Part shown: positions 11,278-21,967 of the stretch, piece by piece | How positions within the stretch are numbered: the stretch's first letter is position 1 | How the letters are laid out: every line of letters begins with the position of its first letter | Source: Pyrenopolyporus hunteri | Lineage: Eukaryota > Ascomycota > Sordariomycetes > Xylariales > Hypoxylaceae | NCBI GenBank assembly: GCA_902806595.1 | Contig: CADCXC010000037.1 | Coordinates: 124,001-188,000 of the forward strand | Length of the DNA stretch: 64,000 nucleotides | Direction: 5' to 3' | Program-made: the position numbers and the translations under genes | Notes under the pieces: model-generated | Seen by the model: only the letters and a program-made list of their open reading frames with translations | What the model was told of the DNA's origin: nothing | The model's database searches: none

Positions 11278-12448
11278 ATGCCCCTTCACATGTCGCCAAT
11301 GACACAGCTACACGAGGTAGGGATTCTTCTTCCTCGAAAACGGGAGACGCCGCGAACATCAAACCCTGCATGAGACTTGATACTGACAACTCCTTAGGCA
11401 CGAGTAGAGGATGATAATTGGACCGGCATAACTAGCGCCTCCGAAAGGAGAAAGCGGCAGAATCGTTTACATCAGAGAGCCTGGCGTAGGTTTAGATACA
11501 TCCCGTTACGTTAGCGTCTTCTGTTCTCATACGTAATCAGGTCGGAAGAAAGCCGCTGGGCGAACGGCATTAGATCGGCTCGAACCTGCAGAGCCGCCAC
11601 AATACGCATCACATAGCCCGGCGCAGCCACCCGGACCAGACTTAGATGATCTCCTGGACCGAGAAATACTGGAGCTTCTGAGTGTGAGCCCATGTGTATC
11701 TTACGTCAATGACCGACTCAAGCCTTTTTCTTACTGGGATGAGGTTCACGAGCAACTTGATAACCTGAATACGGCCCGTGGAGTATCAGCAAACTCCTGC
11801 TTTCACTCCGGCCAATACCTAGGTCATACGTACGGCTCAAGGAGGAATATGCACGATGGCAGACGGCTAGCGATCCCACCTGTAATTCCATACGTCAGTA
11901 GTAGCGAACAAGCCACTTCAACTATTCCGGAAATTTCCTTTCCCCTGTCCGCTGACCATCGGCTCCTCGTCTTAATCCAGTACAACGTACTCAGAGCTTT
12001 CATTACGAACATGTCCATCATGTCACTCCTCGAGCGAATGCCTCTCGAATGCGGTATGGCTCTTAACATAAAAAACTTGCCGCCACCCCCGGAGACTATC
12101 CCCCCTTGTCTAGAACCCACGCAACTACAGGCACAAATGGCACACGACCTCTGGATAGACATCATTCCTTGGCCCGAGATGCGCGACAACCTGCTTCTCA
12201 GCCATGGCACTTACGACGAGGAAGATCTCTGCGTGGATATGCTCGGCGGACTGTACGAAGGGTTCGACGAGATAGAAACGAGGGGACTAATCGTATGGGG
12301 CGAGCCTTGGTCGGAGACCGGTTGGGAAGTTACCGAGGGTTTTGCGAATAGGTGGTCTTTTCTGTTAAAGGGATGTCATGCTCTAGTCGAGTCGACGAAT
12401 AGGTGGAGAGAGTCTAGAGGAGAGGAAAGGTTGGTGATAGAAGTATGA
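11278..12448 (+). CDS. bZIP transcription factor with DUF3425 domain
   Basis: Three exons, 11278..11316, 11398..11485 and 11541..12448, encode 344 aa. Introns are 81 bp (branch TACTGAC, acceptor CTTAG) and 55 bp. The start has a good fungal context (CACAAAATGCC). The second splice falls inside the DNA-binding basic region, giving ERRKRQNRLHQRAWRRKKAA near residues 31-50, typical of the bZIP type attached to DUF3425. The C-terminal DUF3425 domain follows: the conserved PLSADHRLLVLIQYNVLRA block, then DLWIDIIPWPEMRDNLL, GLIVWGEPWSETGWEV and a Trp-rich end. A regular leucine zipper is short or absent, as is common in this family. Members are fungal nuclear regulators, a few tied to stress or secondary metabolism. 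Targets here are unknown. It converges on the amidohydrolase with only 104 bp between. Confidence 0.9.
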
Positions 12449-12552
12449 GAATATTTTCTGAGATGAAGCCACAATGTACAGCGTATATATATAACACCTA
12501 TTTATACTAGAGATGATAGACACGAGTCCACGGTCAGCTATCATATTATCGA

Positions 12553-13986
12553 CTACTCTTCTCCCCATGGCCCAACCCCTGGACCTTTGTAGATTTTCCC
12601 ACCTTTCCATACCCAGCCGATATTTGCCTTTTCTTGTAATACCTTCACATCCTCTACCGGGTTTTCCAGTAAACCAAGAATATCTGCCTCGTACCCGACT
12701 TTTAGCTGTCCCGTCTTTGGTGCCTGCGCTCCCACTGTCAAGGGACCATTAGCCGTCGCGGCCTTGATTGCTTCCAAGTTACTCAAGCCAGCCTGCACGG
12801 CGAAGTCCAACTCCATAGCCATGTTAAATCCCGGAGACGTATCCGTACCCAAGGCGATCGGGACGCCTGCCTTAATAGCCAGCTTATACGCGGCTAAGCT
12901 ATTCTTGCCGCATAACTGCGCCTTCTCCCACTGCTGCCGCGACAAGCCCTTGCCGCCAGACTTCAGCAGCAGATCGACAATGGTACGCGTGGCAACGTAC
13001 ACAACCCCTTTCTTCTTAATCAGCTCGACGCACTCCTCGTCTGCAAACGACACATGCTCCACGGTAGCAACGCCCGCCTCGACCGCCGCCAGTATCCCCG
13101 GCTTCCCATGGCAATGCGCGGCCACGACGCGGTTCTGGCGCGCCGCCTCCCGGACTATGCACCGCAGCTCCTCGGGGCTGAACTGGGCGCACAGCGGGTC
13201 GTCGTCGCGCGAGAGCACGCCGCCCGAGGCCATGACCTTGACGCACCTCGCCCCGCGGCGGATCTGCAGGCGCACCGCGCGCCGGCACTCGTCCACGCCG
13301 TCGGCGAGCACCGACTGGCCCGCGCCGAACTGCCCCGCCGACACCGAGGACACGCCCAGGTTCAGCAGCGCGTCGCCCGCCGGCGCCGCGAACACGTCCC
13401 CGTGCCCCGCCGTCTGGCTCAGGCACGCCCCCGCGCTGTACACGTTCGGCCCCACGATCGTCCCGTCCGCGATCGCCCGCCCCACCTCGCACCCGTAGCC
13501 CGCCAGGTCCCGCACCGACGTGTACCCCCGCTGCAGCGCCTCCCAGCACCCGCGCGCCAGCCGCGCCCCCGCCGCCGCCGGGTGCTCGCCGATGAGGTCT
13601 AGCGACCCGGCTTGTTCGGAGGGCGGCTCCCCGCCGAAGTGCACGTGGCAGTCCCACAGCCCGGGCATCAGGTACGGCACCGAGAAGGGCCGGTGCGGCG
13701 CGCTGGCGTACTCGCGCGGTATGGCGGACCGCGCGCCCACCCAGACGATTAGCTTGTCTTCGATGACGAGCGCGGCGTCTCGGAGGGGCGCCCCGTCGCC
13801 GGGGATGAGTAGCGTGGTGGTGATGATGGTGAGGGTGCGCTTCTTGGTGTGGGAGGGGCTGGGGTTGGGTGCGGGGGTGGATGGGGTGTCATCGTCTGTC
13901 TTGGGCCTCACTGCGATACCGAAGCGCGTGGGGAAGATGCGCTCCGGTAGAGCTTCATGCTCTGGCTGGATTGTACGCTTGGTCAT
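12553..13986 (-). CDS. Ochratoxinase-like metal-dependent amidohydrolase
   Basis: A single exon of 477 aa. It is an imidazolonepropionase/prolidase-type amidohydrolase closely resembling Aspergillus niger ochratoxinase along its whole length. The metal-site residues of the superfamily are all present: His114 and His116 in DCHVHFGG, Lys250 (the carboxylated bridging lysine) in CVKVMASGG, His291 in AAHCHG, His311 in VEHVSFADEE and Asp382 in LGTDTSPG. The C-terminal GPGVGPWGEE matches the family end. Such enzymes cleave an amide bond; ochratoxinase splits ochratoxin A into ochratoxin alpha and phenylalanine, while other relatives act on peptides. There is no obvious signal peptide. The 13.0-13.7 kb part is markedly GC-rich. 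Activity on ochratoxin is an inference; a general peptidase/amidase role is equally possible. Confidence 0.88.
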   Translation of the reverse strand: MTKRTIQPEHEALPERIFPTRFGIAVRPKTDDDTPSTPAPNPSPSHTKKRTLTIITTTLLIPGDGAPLRDAALVIEDKLIVWVGARSAIPREYASAPHRPFSVPYLMPGLWDCHVHFGGEPPSEQAGSLDLIGEHPAAAGARLARGCWEALQRGYTSVRDLAGYGCEVGRAIADGTIVGPNVYSAGACLSQTAGHGDVFAAPAGDALLNLGVSSVSAGQFGAGQSVLADGVDECRRAVRLQIRRGARCVKVMASGGVLSRDDDPLCAQFSPEELRCIVREAARQNRVVAAHCHGKPGILAAVEAGVATVEHVSFADEECVELIKKKGVVYVATRTIVDLLLKSGGKGLSRQQWEKAQLCGKNSLAAYKLAIKAGVPIALGTDTSPGFNMAMELDFAVQAGLSNLEAIKAATANGPLTVGAQAPKTGQLKVGYEADILGLLENPVEDVKVLQEKANIGWVWKGGKIYKGPGVGPWGEE

Positions 13987-14816
13987 TTTCGTTTAGCCTG
14001 CCTAGTTATTCTACGTCTTCTGGTAGTAAGGAGGCAGTGAATATAAGCTGAAGTTATGCCAGCTTGGGGAAACCGTCTACCCGTAGATGATGCTGCTTGG
14101 TGGAGCCGAGAAATGCGTGGCGGGGAGGCCTGACAGAGAAGGCCGGGGCCGATGGGAGGGGAATATATGATACTGAAAGGTAGTTGTAGGCATGTTAACC
14201 TAGTCGAGGTAGCATCTACGTAGGATTCGGGATAATGCATAATCTGGTAAATCCCGGTCTTCCTCCAGAGTTACTTACCAAGTATTGCAACGACTCCCGT
14301 AGGACGTACCAGCGTCAAGACGATATATTCTATATAGAACAGGGGAGATAAAAGCCAAAAGAAGACATAGGAAAACGAATACGAAACTAAGCAAGCATAG
14401 CTTGACGTTGAACTTTACACTAACAGCAGCCAAATTACCTCGTCGATCTGTGAGCTTGACGGTTTTAGCAAGTCGCCAGGTTGAAACATGCGATCGATAG
14501 GAGAGCAGAACCCTCCGTGAAAACTAGCTAGTACAATCTGCAGTTTAAAGGCTCATCCTTGCTTTTTGGATGTCCTTTTTGCAGAGGTACCGTTCTCAAG
14601 AAAGAAATGCGTAAGGGCACTTTCTCCACGTAATACCTAGAGCGTAGTTGCTTTGTTAAGTTAGAAGAATGAGACTGAAATGATCAATGCCATTGTTATA
14701 TCTAGACCTTAGGCGGTCTATAAATTATCTATCTAGTCCGTGTCAGGACAATACAACTTAAAGAATAACAGAGGTGTCTTGGATTTCTTGATTATCTCCT
14801 AGACGCATTTGAGAAC
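13987..14816. other. Intergenic spacer
   Basis: This is the 5' region of the amidohydrolase gene followed by AT-rich DNA leading to the small hypothetical gene at 14817. TATATTCTATATAG occurs at 14324-14337. No gene was supported. Confidence 0.45.
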
Positions 14817-15263
14817 ATGAGTCAGGACAACGGGCTGAGACCTAAGGAGTCTCAGGACGTCCAGTCTGGTGGTAGGAAGATAACCAAAGACTCAGGTATT
14901 ACTAAGGACGAAAGCGGCCAGGGTATTACCCGAACCTACGAATGTGGCCACACCCGTACTTATACTCGTTCTTATGCTATGGGTGATAGACCAGCAACCG
15001 AAGTTCCTGAGATAACAAATTACCAAGGAATGTGTACTAATTGCTGGGGCACCCTCGTATGGGATGGGAGGGCATCTCGCCGGGGTAAGTTAAGTGGTAC
15101 CAAACGACCTCCCCTAAAGAGTACTAAAAAGACGGTCACCCCTAAGAAGTCGAAGAAACCAATAGGAGTAGTTAAGTCTTGGGTCCGCAGAGGCGACATG
15201 ATTGGGAAAACCAAACTAAGTGAACTACGCAGAGTCGGATCTAAAGGGAAAAGATTATGTTGA
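14817..15263 (+). CDS. Hypothetical small basic protein
   Basis: A single open frame of 148 aa from an ATG. The N-terminus is polar. The centre has paired Cys/His residues (YECGHTRTY ... CTNCW) that could bind zinc, and the C-terminal 60 residues are very basic (KKTVTPKKSKKP). This pattern suggests a small nucleic-acid-associated protein. I do not recognise a family. It stands alone between two AT-rich spacers, and its reality is moderately supported by the spaced C-x-H and C-x-x-C motifs. Confidence 0.4.
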   Translation: MSQDNGLRPKESQDVQSGGRKITKDSGITKDESGQGITRTYECGHTRTYTRSYAMGDRPATEVPEITNYQGMCTNCWGTLVWDGRASRRGKLSGTKRPPLKSTKKTVTPKKSKKPIGVVKSWVRRGDMIGKTKLSELRRVGSKGKRLC

Positions 15264-15490
15264 GTAAACATTTATAGTTGCAGTATCGTCACTGATGCAA
15301 GTCGCCTCTTTAGAAACCAAACCACCAGTTCAGCACCTCAGATAGTAATACTATACATGCTTATTTTCCTATGAAGGAATGCTATACTTGTAGATATATT
15401 CTATATAGCAAAAAAATTCGGTTCTTCTCGTGCCGGTCACGGAGATTTTATAGTTTAGGAGTCAATACACATCTCGCCCCCTTTATCCAT

Positions 15491-16585
15491 TTAACTGGCG
15501 ATTTCCTCGATGACCTTGCTCCCTCCCTCCCCTAAAGTGGCTTTTAGATCCTGCCTTTCCTTCCAGGCCTTGGAGCGCCCGCTGGAACAGGATATCCTCA
15601 GCCTCCCGCCACGGAAGGGCCTGCCGTTGGCGAAGTCCATTGCCGATTGAGCTTGCTCCGGCGTCGCAAAGTCGACGAAGCAGAAATCGTGATTGCCTGG
15701 TTTAGTACGAACCGACTCGTGGGCTGAAACCCTTTTGCTGATTGCCTCGCTGTGAAAATATAAGTTAGATGAATACCACATACCCCTATTATTCCGGACG
15801 AAACCAACCCCCGGAGGGCTATGGACTTACATTTCGAACCCTTTAAAAATATCCCTCATTTCGGCGGAATTCGTCGCCTGGTCGAGCATCCTCGGCAGGC
15901 CGCCGACGTAAAGCCGCTTGCCAGTATAATCTTTCTCATACCTGGCGACCGGAGGCGACGAGGTATCCGCCTGTTGAGGGTTTGACCCCGAACTCGCACC
16001 CTCAGTCTCCCTATTCGGCCATCGCCCCCAGCGATTCAAACCCTCATCCTGACCGTTGGCCCCCTTGGGTATACATGGCCGGCACTTAACCGGCCTATTC
16101 AGCAGCATCTTGCCTTCCAGAGTAACCATGGCTTGATCGGCCGACTCTCGGTCCTGGAATTCGACGAAGCAGTAGCTCGGATTGCGCCCAGTGAACGGGT
16201 CTATGGAGATATGAATAGAAGTGAAATCCAGCAACTCATTGGCCTTGAGTAGGGCCTCAATGTCGTCCGGCTTAGCCTGGTAGCGCAGATTACCTATGTA
16301 GATGCGGCGTCCTTCATTGATGGCTTGCGTAGTGCTTTCATCGACCGCCGGTGACCTGTTCAACTTTCTTTCTCGGTCTACCGGCCGGCTGTTACGCTCT
16401 CTATACTGCTCATTCCGTGGTTCGGCATCATTTGGGACGCCCTGGGCTCTCCACGATGGTGCCCCGAGTCGGCCCTGCTGACGATCGTAGGTCTCACGAT
16501 ATTTAGGGGGATTCCTAGCCGCCGAGGAAGCTGAGTCCCGGGTCCTCCAGTCGGATGAACCTCGCCACCTATCCGTACCAGACAT
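15491..16585 (-). CDS. RNA-binding protein with two RRM domains
   Basis: Two exons, complement(15831..16585) and complement(15491..15749), with an 81-bp intron, encode 337 aa from MSGTDRW; an in-frame upstream ATG at 16639 would add 18 residues. The Arg/Ser-rich N-terminus is followed by RRM1 (RNP2 RRIYIGNLRY, RNP1-like NPSYCFVEF) and RRM2 (RNP2 KRLYVGGLPR, RNP1-like NHDFCFVDF). The intron lies inside RRM2, and the splice joins FKGFEI to EAISKRV. The tandem RRM architecture resembles plant-type ribonucleoproteins and fungal nucleolar or mRNA-binding proteins. The RNA target and location cannot be read; the absence of a clear presequence favours nucleus or cytoplasm. Confidence 0.88.
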
Positions 16586-17894
16586 CGTGCGATTATATAC
16601 CTCGTTAGGTAGGCACTTTTCGACGATATCTTTCGGCAAACTAAATTTGGGATCTTAGTGTGTGTTTGCAGATCCAGGGTCTCTGGGGTAATTGGAAGGG
16701 ATTGCTGGACTAGGGTAACTAGTGAAGTATGTGGAGCTTAAAAACCCTTCCCTTTGGCTGGGAAGAAATCGTCCAAATGCCGCTATAGTATTGGGAAATT
16801 TCGCTTCTAGCTTGGGGCTTAGCCCAATATTTAGCCTCCACGAAGATTTATCTAACGAAACACCTTATATTTGGCGATATGATGCAAAAATTGCATTTAA
16901 ATTTAAGTCCGTATTTTCTACCTTTCTTGCGAAGTGTAAAGCTAAACTGGAGAGTTCGGTGTGCTTTGACCTTGTTCTATAAGCGGCCGTTGTCATATTG
17001 GGACTAAGTCAAATATTTAAGATCGAATGGGACTACCGGGCGTTATAGGCTTTGGGATATAGGATATTTATTTGAGTTCCTTACCTCGTTGAGTGACTGT
17101 AGATACTTGTGAATTAGCTTGAATAGTTCGCTTGATCCCCTAACCACTCGTACCGTACCTATTGCCGTGAAGGTATGTTGAACTGGCGACTCTAGAGGTT
17201 AGTATTACTAGCCTTACGACTAAGAAATGAGATAAATAGGGTACATGAGGTAATATGGAACCGTCTTGAGTATGAAAAGGGTTAGAGTTGGTATGACGCG
17301 CGCCCGCTTTCTTTCTACAATGGCTTTGGATGTCGGCTGGCGTATGGTGACTATCTTCCGTAGATATTCTCTGTCCGGTGTATCTTGGAATCTGGATATA
17401 AGAGGTTTCCTAGAGACGTATACTGCCAACATCGTACGCTAACAGGCCCGAAGACCGGAAGACAGCAACATATGCTTCTGAGATAGCTTAGTATATAACT
17501 GATCGTAACGTAAAATCTGCCACATACGACCATAGGACCTGGAGAACTCGGGATCCCGTCCGCTCTCCCATAGATAAGCCAGGTACCGCCGGACTAGTAG
17601 TTGGGTCGGTGACGACCAGCGAATCCCCGGTGTTGTATGTTTTTTTTTTTTGTTGTTTTTTGTGGCTTTCCCTCCCGGATTATATGATCCCATTATTTCC
17701 CGTCATGGTTTGATTAGAACTAGCTATTGGTAATCACGGGTATACGATGTGTGGTATCCAGGGGTATTGTGGTTTAGGCTTTGTGGGTGAGCGGTAATTA
17801 GGTAGGTGATAATTTGGTCGTTGAGAGAATCAGAATGAAGGAAAAGGGGGAGGGAAACGGGGCGGTTATCAGGTGACAATTGGCGTCTACCAGC

Positions 17895-18755
17895 TGCTAG
17901 GCCCGTGTGCCAATTAAACACCCCTAATGAAGACCCCCAGCTGGTTAAATGCCCCTAGCTATAGTGGATATCAACTAAATTATAGTGGACATTACTTGAA
18001 ACTTACCGCAGGTAATACGGATGTGGCTTTGTCCATGATAGAAATACTTGCTAGCTAATGCTTTGATTTATCAATGCGATATCAACCAGCTCATCCCCGA
18101 AGAATTTAAGATTTAGTCATCTCACGCCCACTAAATCCTATTAATTTCCACTAGAGTTCAGTACAAACCCCCTAAATTACAGCGGACACTACTTGAAGTT
18201 TAGCGTTAGATGGGATAGAAAGATACTTCAACCAAAAGAAAATACGAGGCGCTATAATATGATATATATTTCGCTTCGCTTCAAAAAGTACAAGCTAGAT
18301 AACTAACACAAGACAACCTACTTGCTCCTACTTTCTCTAGATAATAGTAGTACTTGTCATAAAAGGAGACAGCAGTCCGACACTTGATGAACTGAAGGTA
18401 TTAACCAGCAGATATTTTATCATGGGTAGAACTTTCGAAAGCCGCATCCGTACAATATTATTTATCCTCAGATGAGCCAACTGATGACACGCCGGCCACC
18501 AGAGTAATGAACGGCTGGCGGATATTTTAGTTTTATACGAGATACCTAGGTAAGTAAGTACTAAGACCCTGGTCGAATTCTAAAGAACCGCCAAATCGCC
18601 ATTCATTTTTATTTTACCGTATATCTGGCACAAAATGCGTCAAACCATATTCTAACCGCTATATTTTAGCGCATATACCACTATATTACAGCGCTGAATT
18701 TTAGGGGTATATGTGCTAAATGCCCTAAATTTATAATGGCTTCAGTGGCCGGGAA
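17895..18755. mobile_element. Candidate degenerate non-autonomous transposable element
   Basis: The stretch carries several variants of a TATAGTGGA(T/C)A-type motif at both ends, in opposite orientation: AAATGCCCCTAGCTATAGTG at 17947-17966, and on the other strand ATATACCCCTAAAATTCAGC near 18690-18710. It also holds two direct copies of a 31-bp sequence at 17975-18005 and 18172-18202. No transposase was found. Exact ends and target-site duplication were not identified. Confidence 0.3.
17975..18202. repeat. Diverged 31-bp direct repeat pair
   Basis: CTAAATTATAGTGGACATTA at 17975 onward and CTAAATTACAGCGGACACTA at 18172 onward continue similarly for 31 bp. The two copies differ at five positions, all transitions, which is what repeat-induced point mutation produces. 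Confidence 0.6.
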
Positions 18756-19257
18756 TAAAGTATGGCGTACTATGCGCGCACTATACGGTAAAAAAAAAAT
18801 GAATGGCCTAAGAATTTATGTAGGAACTTCGCCCTATAATTAGTGCTATGTCGCTGAGGCTTAAACCCCACCAATGACGTGCAATGGTCTCAGCTACCTC
18901 CAGCTAGGTGGTATTTTACAGAACTGATAGGTACCAACTCTCAGGTACCTAGGTGCCTGAGTAGGTACCTGGGTAACCTCACAATGGCGCCTGTAACACC
19001 TTCCCAGCTTCATGAAGCGATTTATCTGGTCCTATCCACGTACCTGGGACGGCTCAGGGCAACCGCGGGGTGATTGCGGGGTACAAGAAACTACGTAGCA
19101 GGTACCTAATATCTGGCGGCGGTTTTCACACTTCCTCATCTCAAACCGCAACCACTTCTTCGCCAAACTTCACAGTGGTTAACAAATCTACCTTCCTACC
19201 TACCAGCCTCCCATCCTCTTCTTTCTTCATAACAGCACTGCAAAGTTGTCGGTCACA

Positions 19258-20496
19258 ATGCCGCCTTCAAAGCTCCTCAGAGCCGTCGATGAATCCGGCG
19301 TCGTATGCACCTACGATAACGCCGGCAATCCGATCGCGCGTAAGAAGACGCTTCGCATCATCGCCAAAGATGTCATGGACGTCTTTCTCCCGGCTGGGTA
19401 CCCGCACACCGTGACTGAGGATTACACCACATATCAAATCTACGTGAGTCGATGTGCACAACTGCGCATTTAACCTGTGCGCCGTCTTTGCGCGTCTGTT
19501 TACTTATTCTATTTACTATAGGACTCTCTTCAAGCATTCTCCAGCACCATCGCGGGTTTGCTGTCGTCCCGAGCCGTTCTCCAGGGTTTCGGCGTCGGCG
19601 ACTCCGCGTCTTCAGCCACCGCGGCCGTCCTTCTCACCGTGCTGCAGGAGTCCACCGGCCGACTCGCGACGATCCTGTTCGCGCACCGCTGCGGCCGGGC
19701 CATCGAGCCGGAATGCAAGTTCTACCGCTTCTTCGCTGACATCGTCAACGATTCGGCGCTCTTTCTTGACGTTCTCTCCCCGGCTCTGCCTCCCTACCCC
19801 AAGATCCTCGCGCTTTGTGGAGCCGGTGTCCTTCGCGCCCTCTGCGGCATCTCGGGTGGTGCCGCCAAAGCTTCTCTTAGCGCCCACTTCGCCAAGACGG
19901 GCAACCTCGCCGAGCTCAACGCCAAGGATGGCAGCCAGGAGACTGTTATCTCTCTCATGGGCATGCTAGCCGGCAGCTTGTTTGTCCAGCTCGTCCACGG
20001 AAAGACGGCTGTCTGGGCTTCGATGGTGGTGCTCGTCGGGCTTCACCTCTGGACTAACTACAAGGCCGTCCGCTCCGTCCAGATGCGCACTCTAAACCGC
20101 CAGCGGCTCTCTATTGTATTAGACGAGGCTGCTGGACCGGATGGCATCATCCTCCGCCCAGACCAGGTAGCAGCCGAAGAAAGCATCTTAAACTGGGTCG
20201 GCCCCAACATTTCGTTCGCCACCACATTCCCTCAAGCCCACGAGGTCAGCCATTTCAAGAATCCCCTGTATAGGGACTGCAAGTACGTCATCGTTAAGCA
20301 GGGCAATATGCAGAAGATCTTCTTGAAGGATACTGCCACCTCTATGACCCCCCTGCAAGCGTGGGCTGACGCTTACTCCGGAGAGCGCTGGTCGGAAGAC
20401 GACTTTACCTGGAAGGCGCTCAAGGCCTCAGGCTGGGATCTGGAGACCAACGCCCTCGAGACCGGTCCGGCTATCCGCATCGTAATGTACGAGTAG
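19258..20496 (+). CDS. DUF647/RUS (root UVB sensitive) family protein
   Basis: Two exons, 19258..19443 and 19522..20496, with a 78-bp intron (donor GTGAGT, acceptor TATAG, phase 0), encode 386 aa. The conserved vitamin-B6/UV-response-linked DUF647 region runs from about residue 40 to 250: DVFLPAGYPHTVTEDYTTYQ, then SSRAVLQGFGVGDSASSATAA, then GRLATILFAHRCGRAIEPECK and a hydrophobic stretch (ILALCGAGVLRALCGISGGAA). Plant RUS1/RUS2 act in early development and UV-B responses in plastids; fungal members have no established function. Two or three hydrophobic segments suggest an organelle-membrane protein. It converges with the haem lyase gene. Confidence 0.9.
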
Positions 20497-20847
20497 GGAT
20501 GTGTCTGCAATTAGTGTACTAAGGATGAATGGGAGGACGAGTCAGAATTCTTTTCCGCTGTTCGATTAAGGGGCGTTTTAGGAGGTAACCAAGGACCGGA
20601 TTCAACTGGACGATACCCCAATATGCGTTGCTTTCTAGACAAATGTGCCTACGATAGAGAAAAGTAGGGAATGCAAATCAGGTTGATTCGAATTGAGACG
20701 AGTGAAGAAGGCGTAGATGAATGGCGACCCCGTCTATATATATACGCACGCCAGACCCTATGCCATGATATGTGCTCAACCACTCGTGCCCTTACTATAC
20801 ATTAGCGCCTAATCTGTACAAGCAGCACTCACCACCGCTCTATGCAT
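20497..20847. other. Convergent 3' spacer
   Basis: This spacer lies between the 3' ends of the RUS-family and haem lyase genes. It contains TATATATATA-like sequence at 20736-20744. Nothing else was seen. Confidence 0.5.
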
Positions 20848-21967
20848 CTATACCAGGCCGGCGGCTCGCATAGCCCGCATCTTGACGCCCTCCCAGGAAT
20901 TCAGCTTCGGCCGTACATCGAGGTAGAAAGATAGCTTGCCACCGGGAGTGTCGTTCCGTCCTGCGTAGAAGTCGATGATGTACTCGATCTCCTTGCCACA
21001 CCTATCGACAACCCAGTCGTGTCGGTCAAAGGGGGCTTGGTATCCTAGTAGGGTATTGAACCGCGCTCGGGGTGACATGTTCGTGCTTAAGCCGGAGAAG
21101 GAATGGAGTCGTGGGCCATCGCAACTATACCCCCAAACAATCATATCATTAGTAAAACATGGCTTGTCTTAAAGTATTGAATACGACGGGATTAAAGTAA
21201 AAAAAAAAAAAAAAAAACAGTAATATAAAAAATAAATATATATACCTAGACCTCCTCACCCACGGCTCCTCCCAAGCCTTGATCTCCGCCCAGGCGCGCT
21301 CGTTGACGGCGTTGTGGATGGGCACGACGGTGCGCATGTCCGCTGCCCGCGGGTCGTGCCCCTTGCGCTTCATCGCCTCGAAGAACATGCGCTCCGACGG
21401 GTAGATCCAGTTCCCCGTCGTCTCGTCCGCGCCCGTCTCCTGCTCCGTGTTCGCCGGGTGCCCTGCCCCCGCCCCCGCCGCCGTTCGCTCGCTCGAGGGC
21501 GGTTTCGAGGACCGCGGGATCGTGGAGATTTCTCGGTCTGTGCCGAGCGATGGTGCGTGGTGGTGCGCTGCTTGCGGATGTGTTGATGGGGAGGAGGAGA
21601 CGTCGTTTGAGGAGGAAGAGAAGAATGGTATTCGCGGGAGGTAGGATGTCCATGATGACGGGGTCGGCGCGGGGGGCTGTGACGTCGTGGAGGGTGCGGG
21701 CGCGGATGTAGATGTGGATGTAGAGGCTGCGCGAGCGGCCTGTTGTAGCCATGCTTCGCGCGCCTTGTGATCTACGGGGCAGGATTCGGCATTGTGTCTT
21801 GAACTATCGCTCGGAATCGGGGGGTGTGACGGCGGAAGGGATTGCGACGGCGTTTGCGCCCCTCCGCTCGTGGTACTGGCGGCTTCTCGGGCTTTCGATA
21901 GCCATGCCTCTCGGCTCTTGTGGTCGACCGGACATGCGGATTGGGACTGGGCGCTTGCGTCCGTCAT
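20848..21967 (-). CDS. CYC3: Cytochrome c haem lyase (holocytochrome c synthase)
   Basis: Two exons, complement(21246..21967) and complement(20848..21124), with a 121-bp intron holding a long T tract, encode 332 aa. An alternative in-phase donor at 21251 would shorten exon 1 by 6 bp. The lyase core includes NWIYPSERMFFEAMKRKGHD, the VVPIHNAVNERAW block and, after the splice, CDGPRLHSFSGLS, FDRHDWVVDRCG and YIIDFYAG. The enzyme attaches haem to the CxxCH motif of apocytochrome c in the mitochondrial intermembrane space. Two Cys-Pro haem-binding motifs (CPVDH at residues 12-16 and 63-67) precede a roughly 100-residue low-complexity Ser/Pro/Thr linker. Whether it is specific for cytochrome c or c1 is not clear from sequence. 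Confidence 0.93.

Larger units (their letters stand above)
16586..19257. other. Gene-poor repeat-derived region
   Basis: This 2.7-kb stretch holds no convincing gene. It includes poly-T near 17640-17660 (ATGT followed by T12 and GTTG), the candidate degenerate element at 17895-18755, an A9 run at 18791-18799, and TAGGTACCT-type palindromes at 18929-18980 just before the RUS-family gene. An 84-codon minus-strand frame at 17439-17693 (GIRWSSPTQLLVRRYLAYLW) is the only one with faint protein-like character. Confidence 0.5.

Noticed and set aside
12764..13996. Several long plus-strand frames opposite the amidohydrolase
   Set aside because: High GC removes stops on the antisense strand; the minus strand carries a complete enzyme with all metal ligands.
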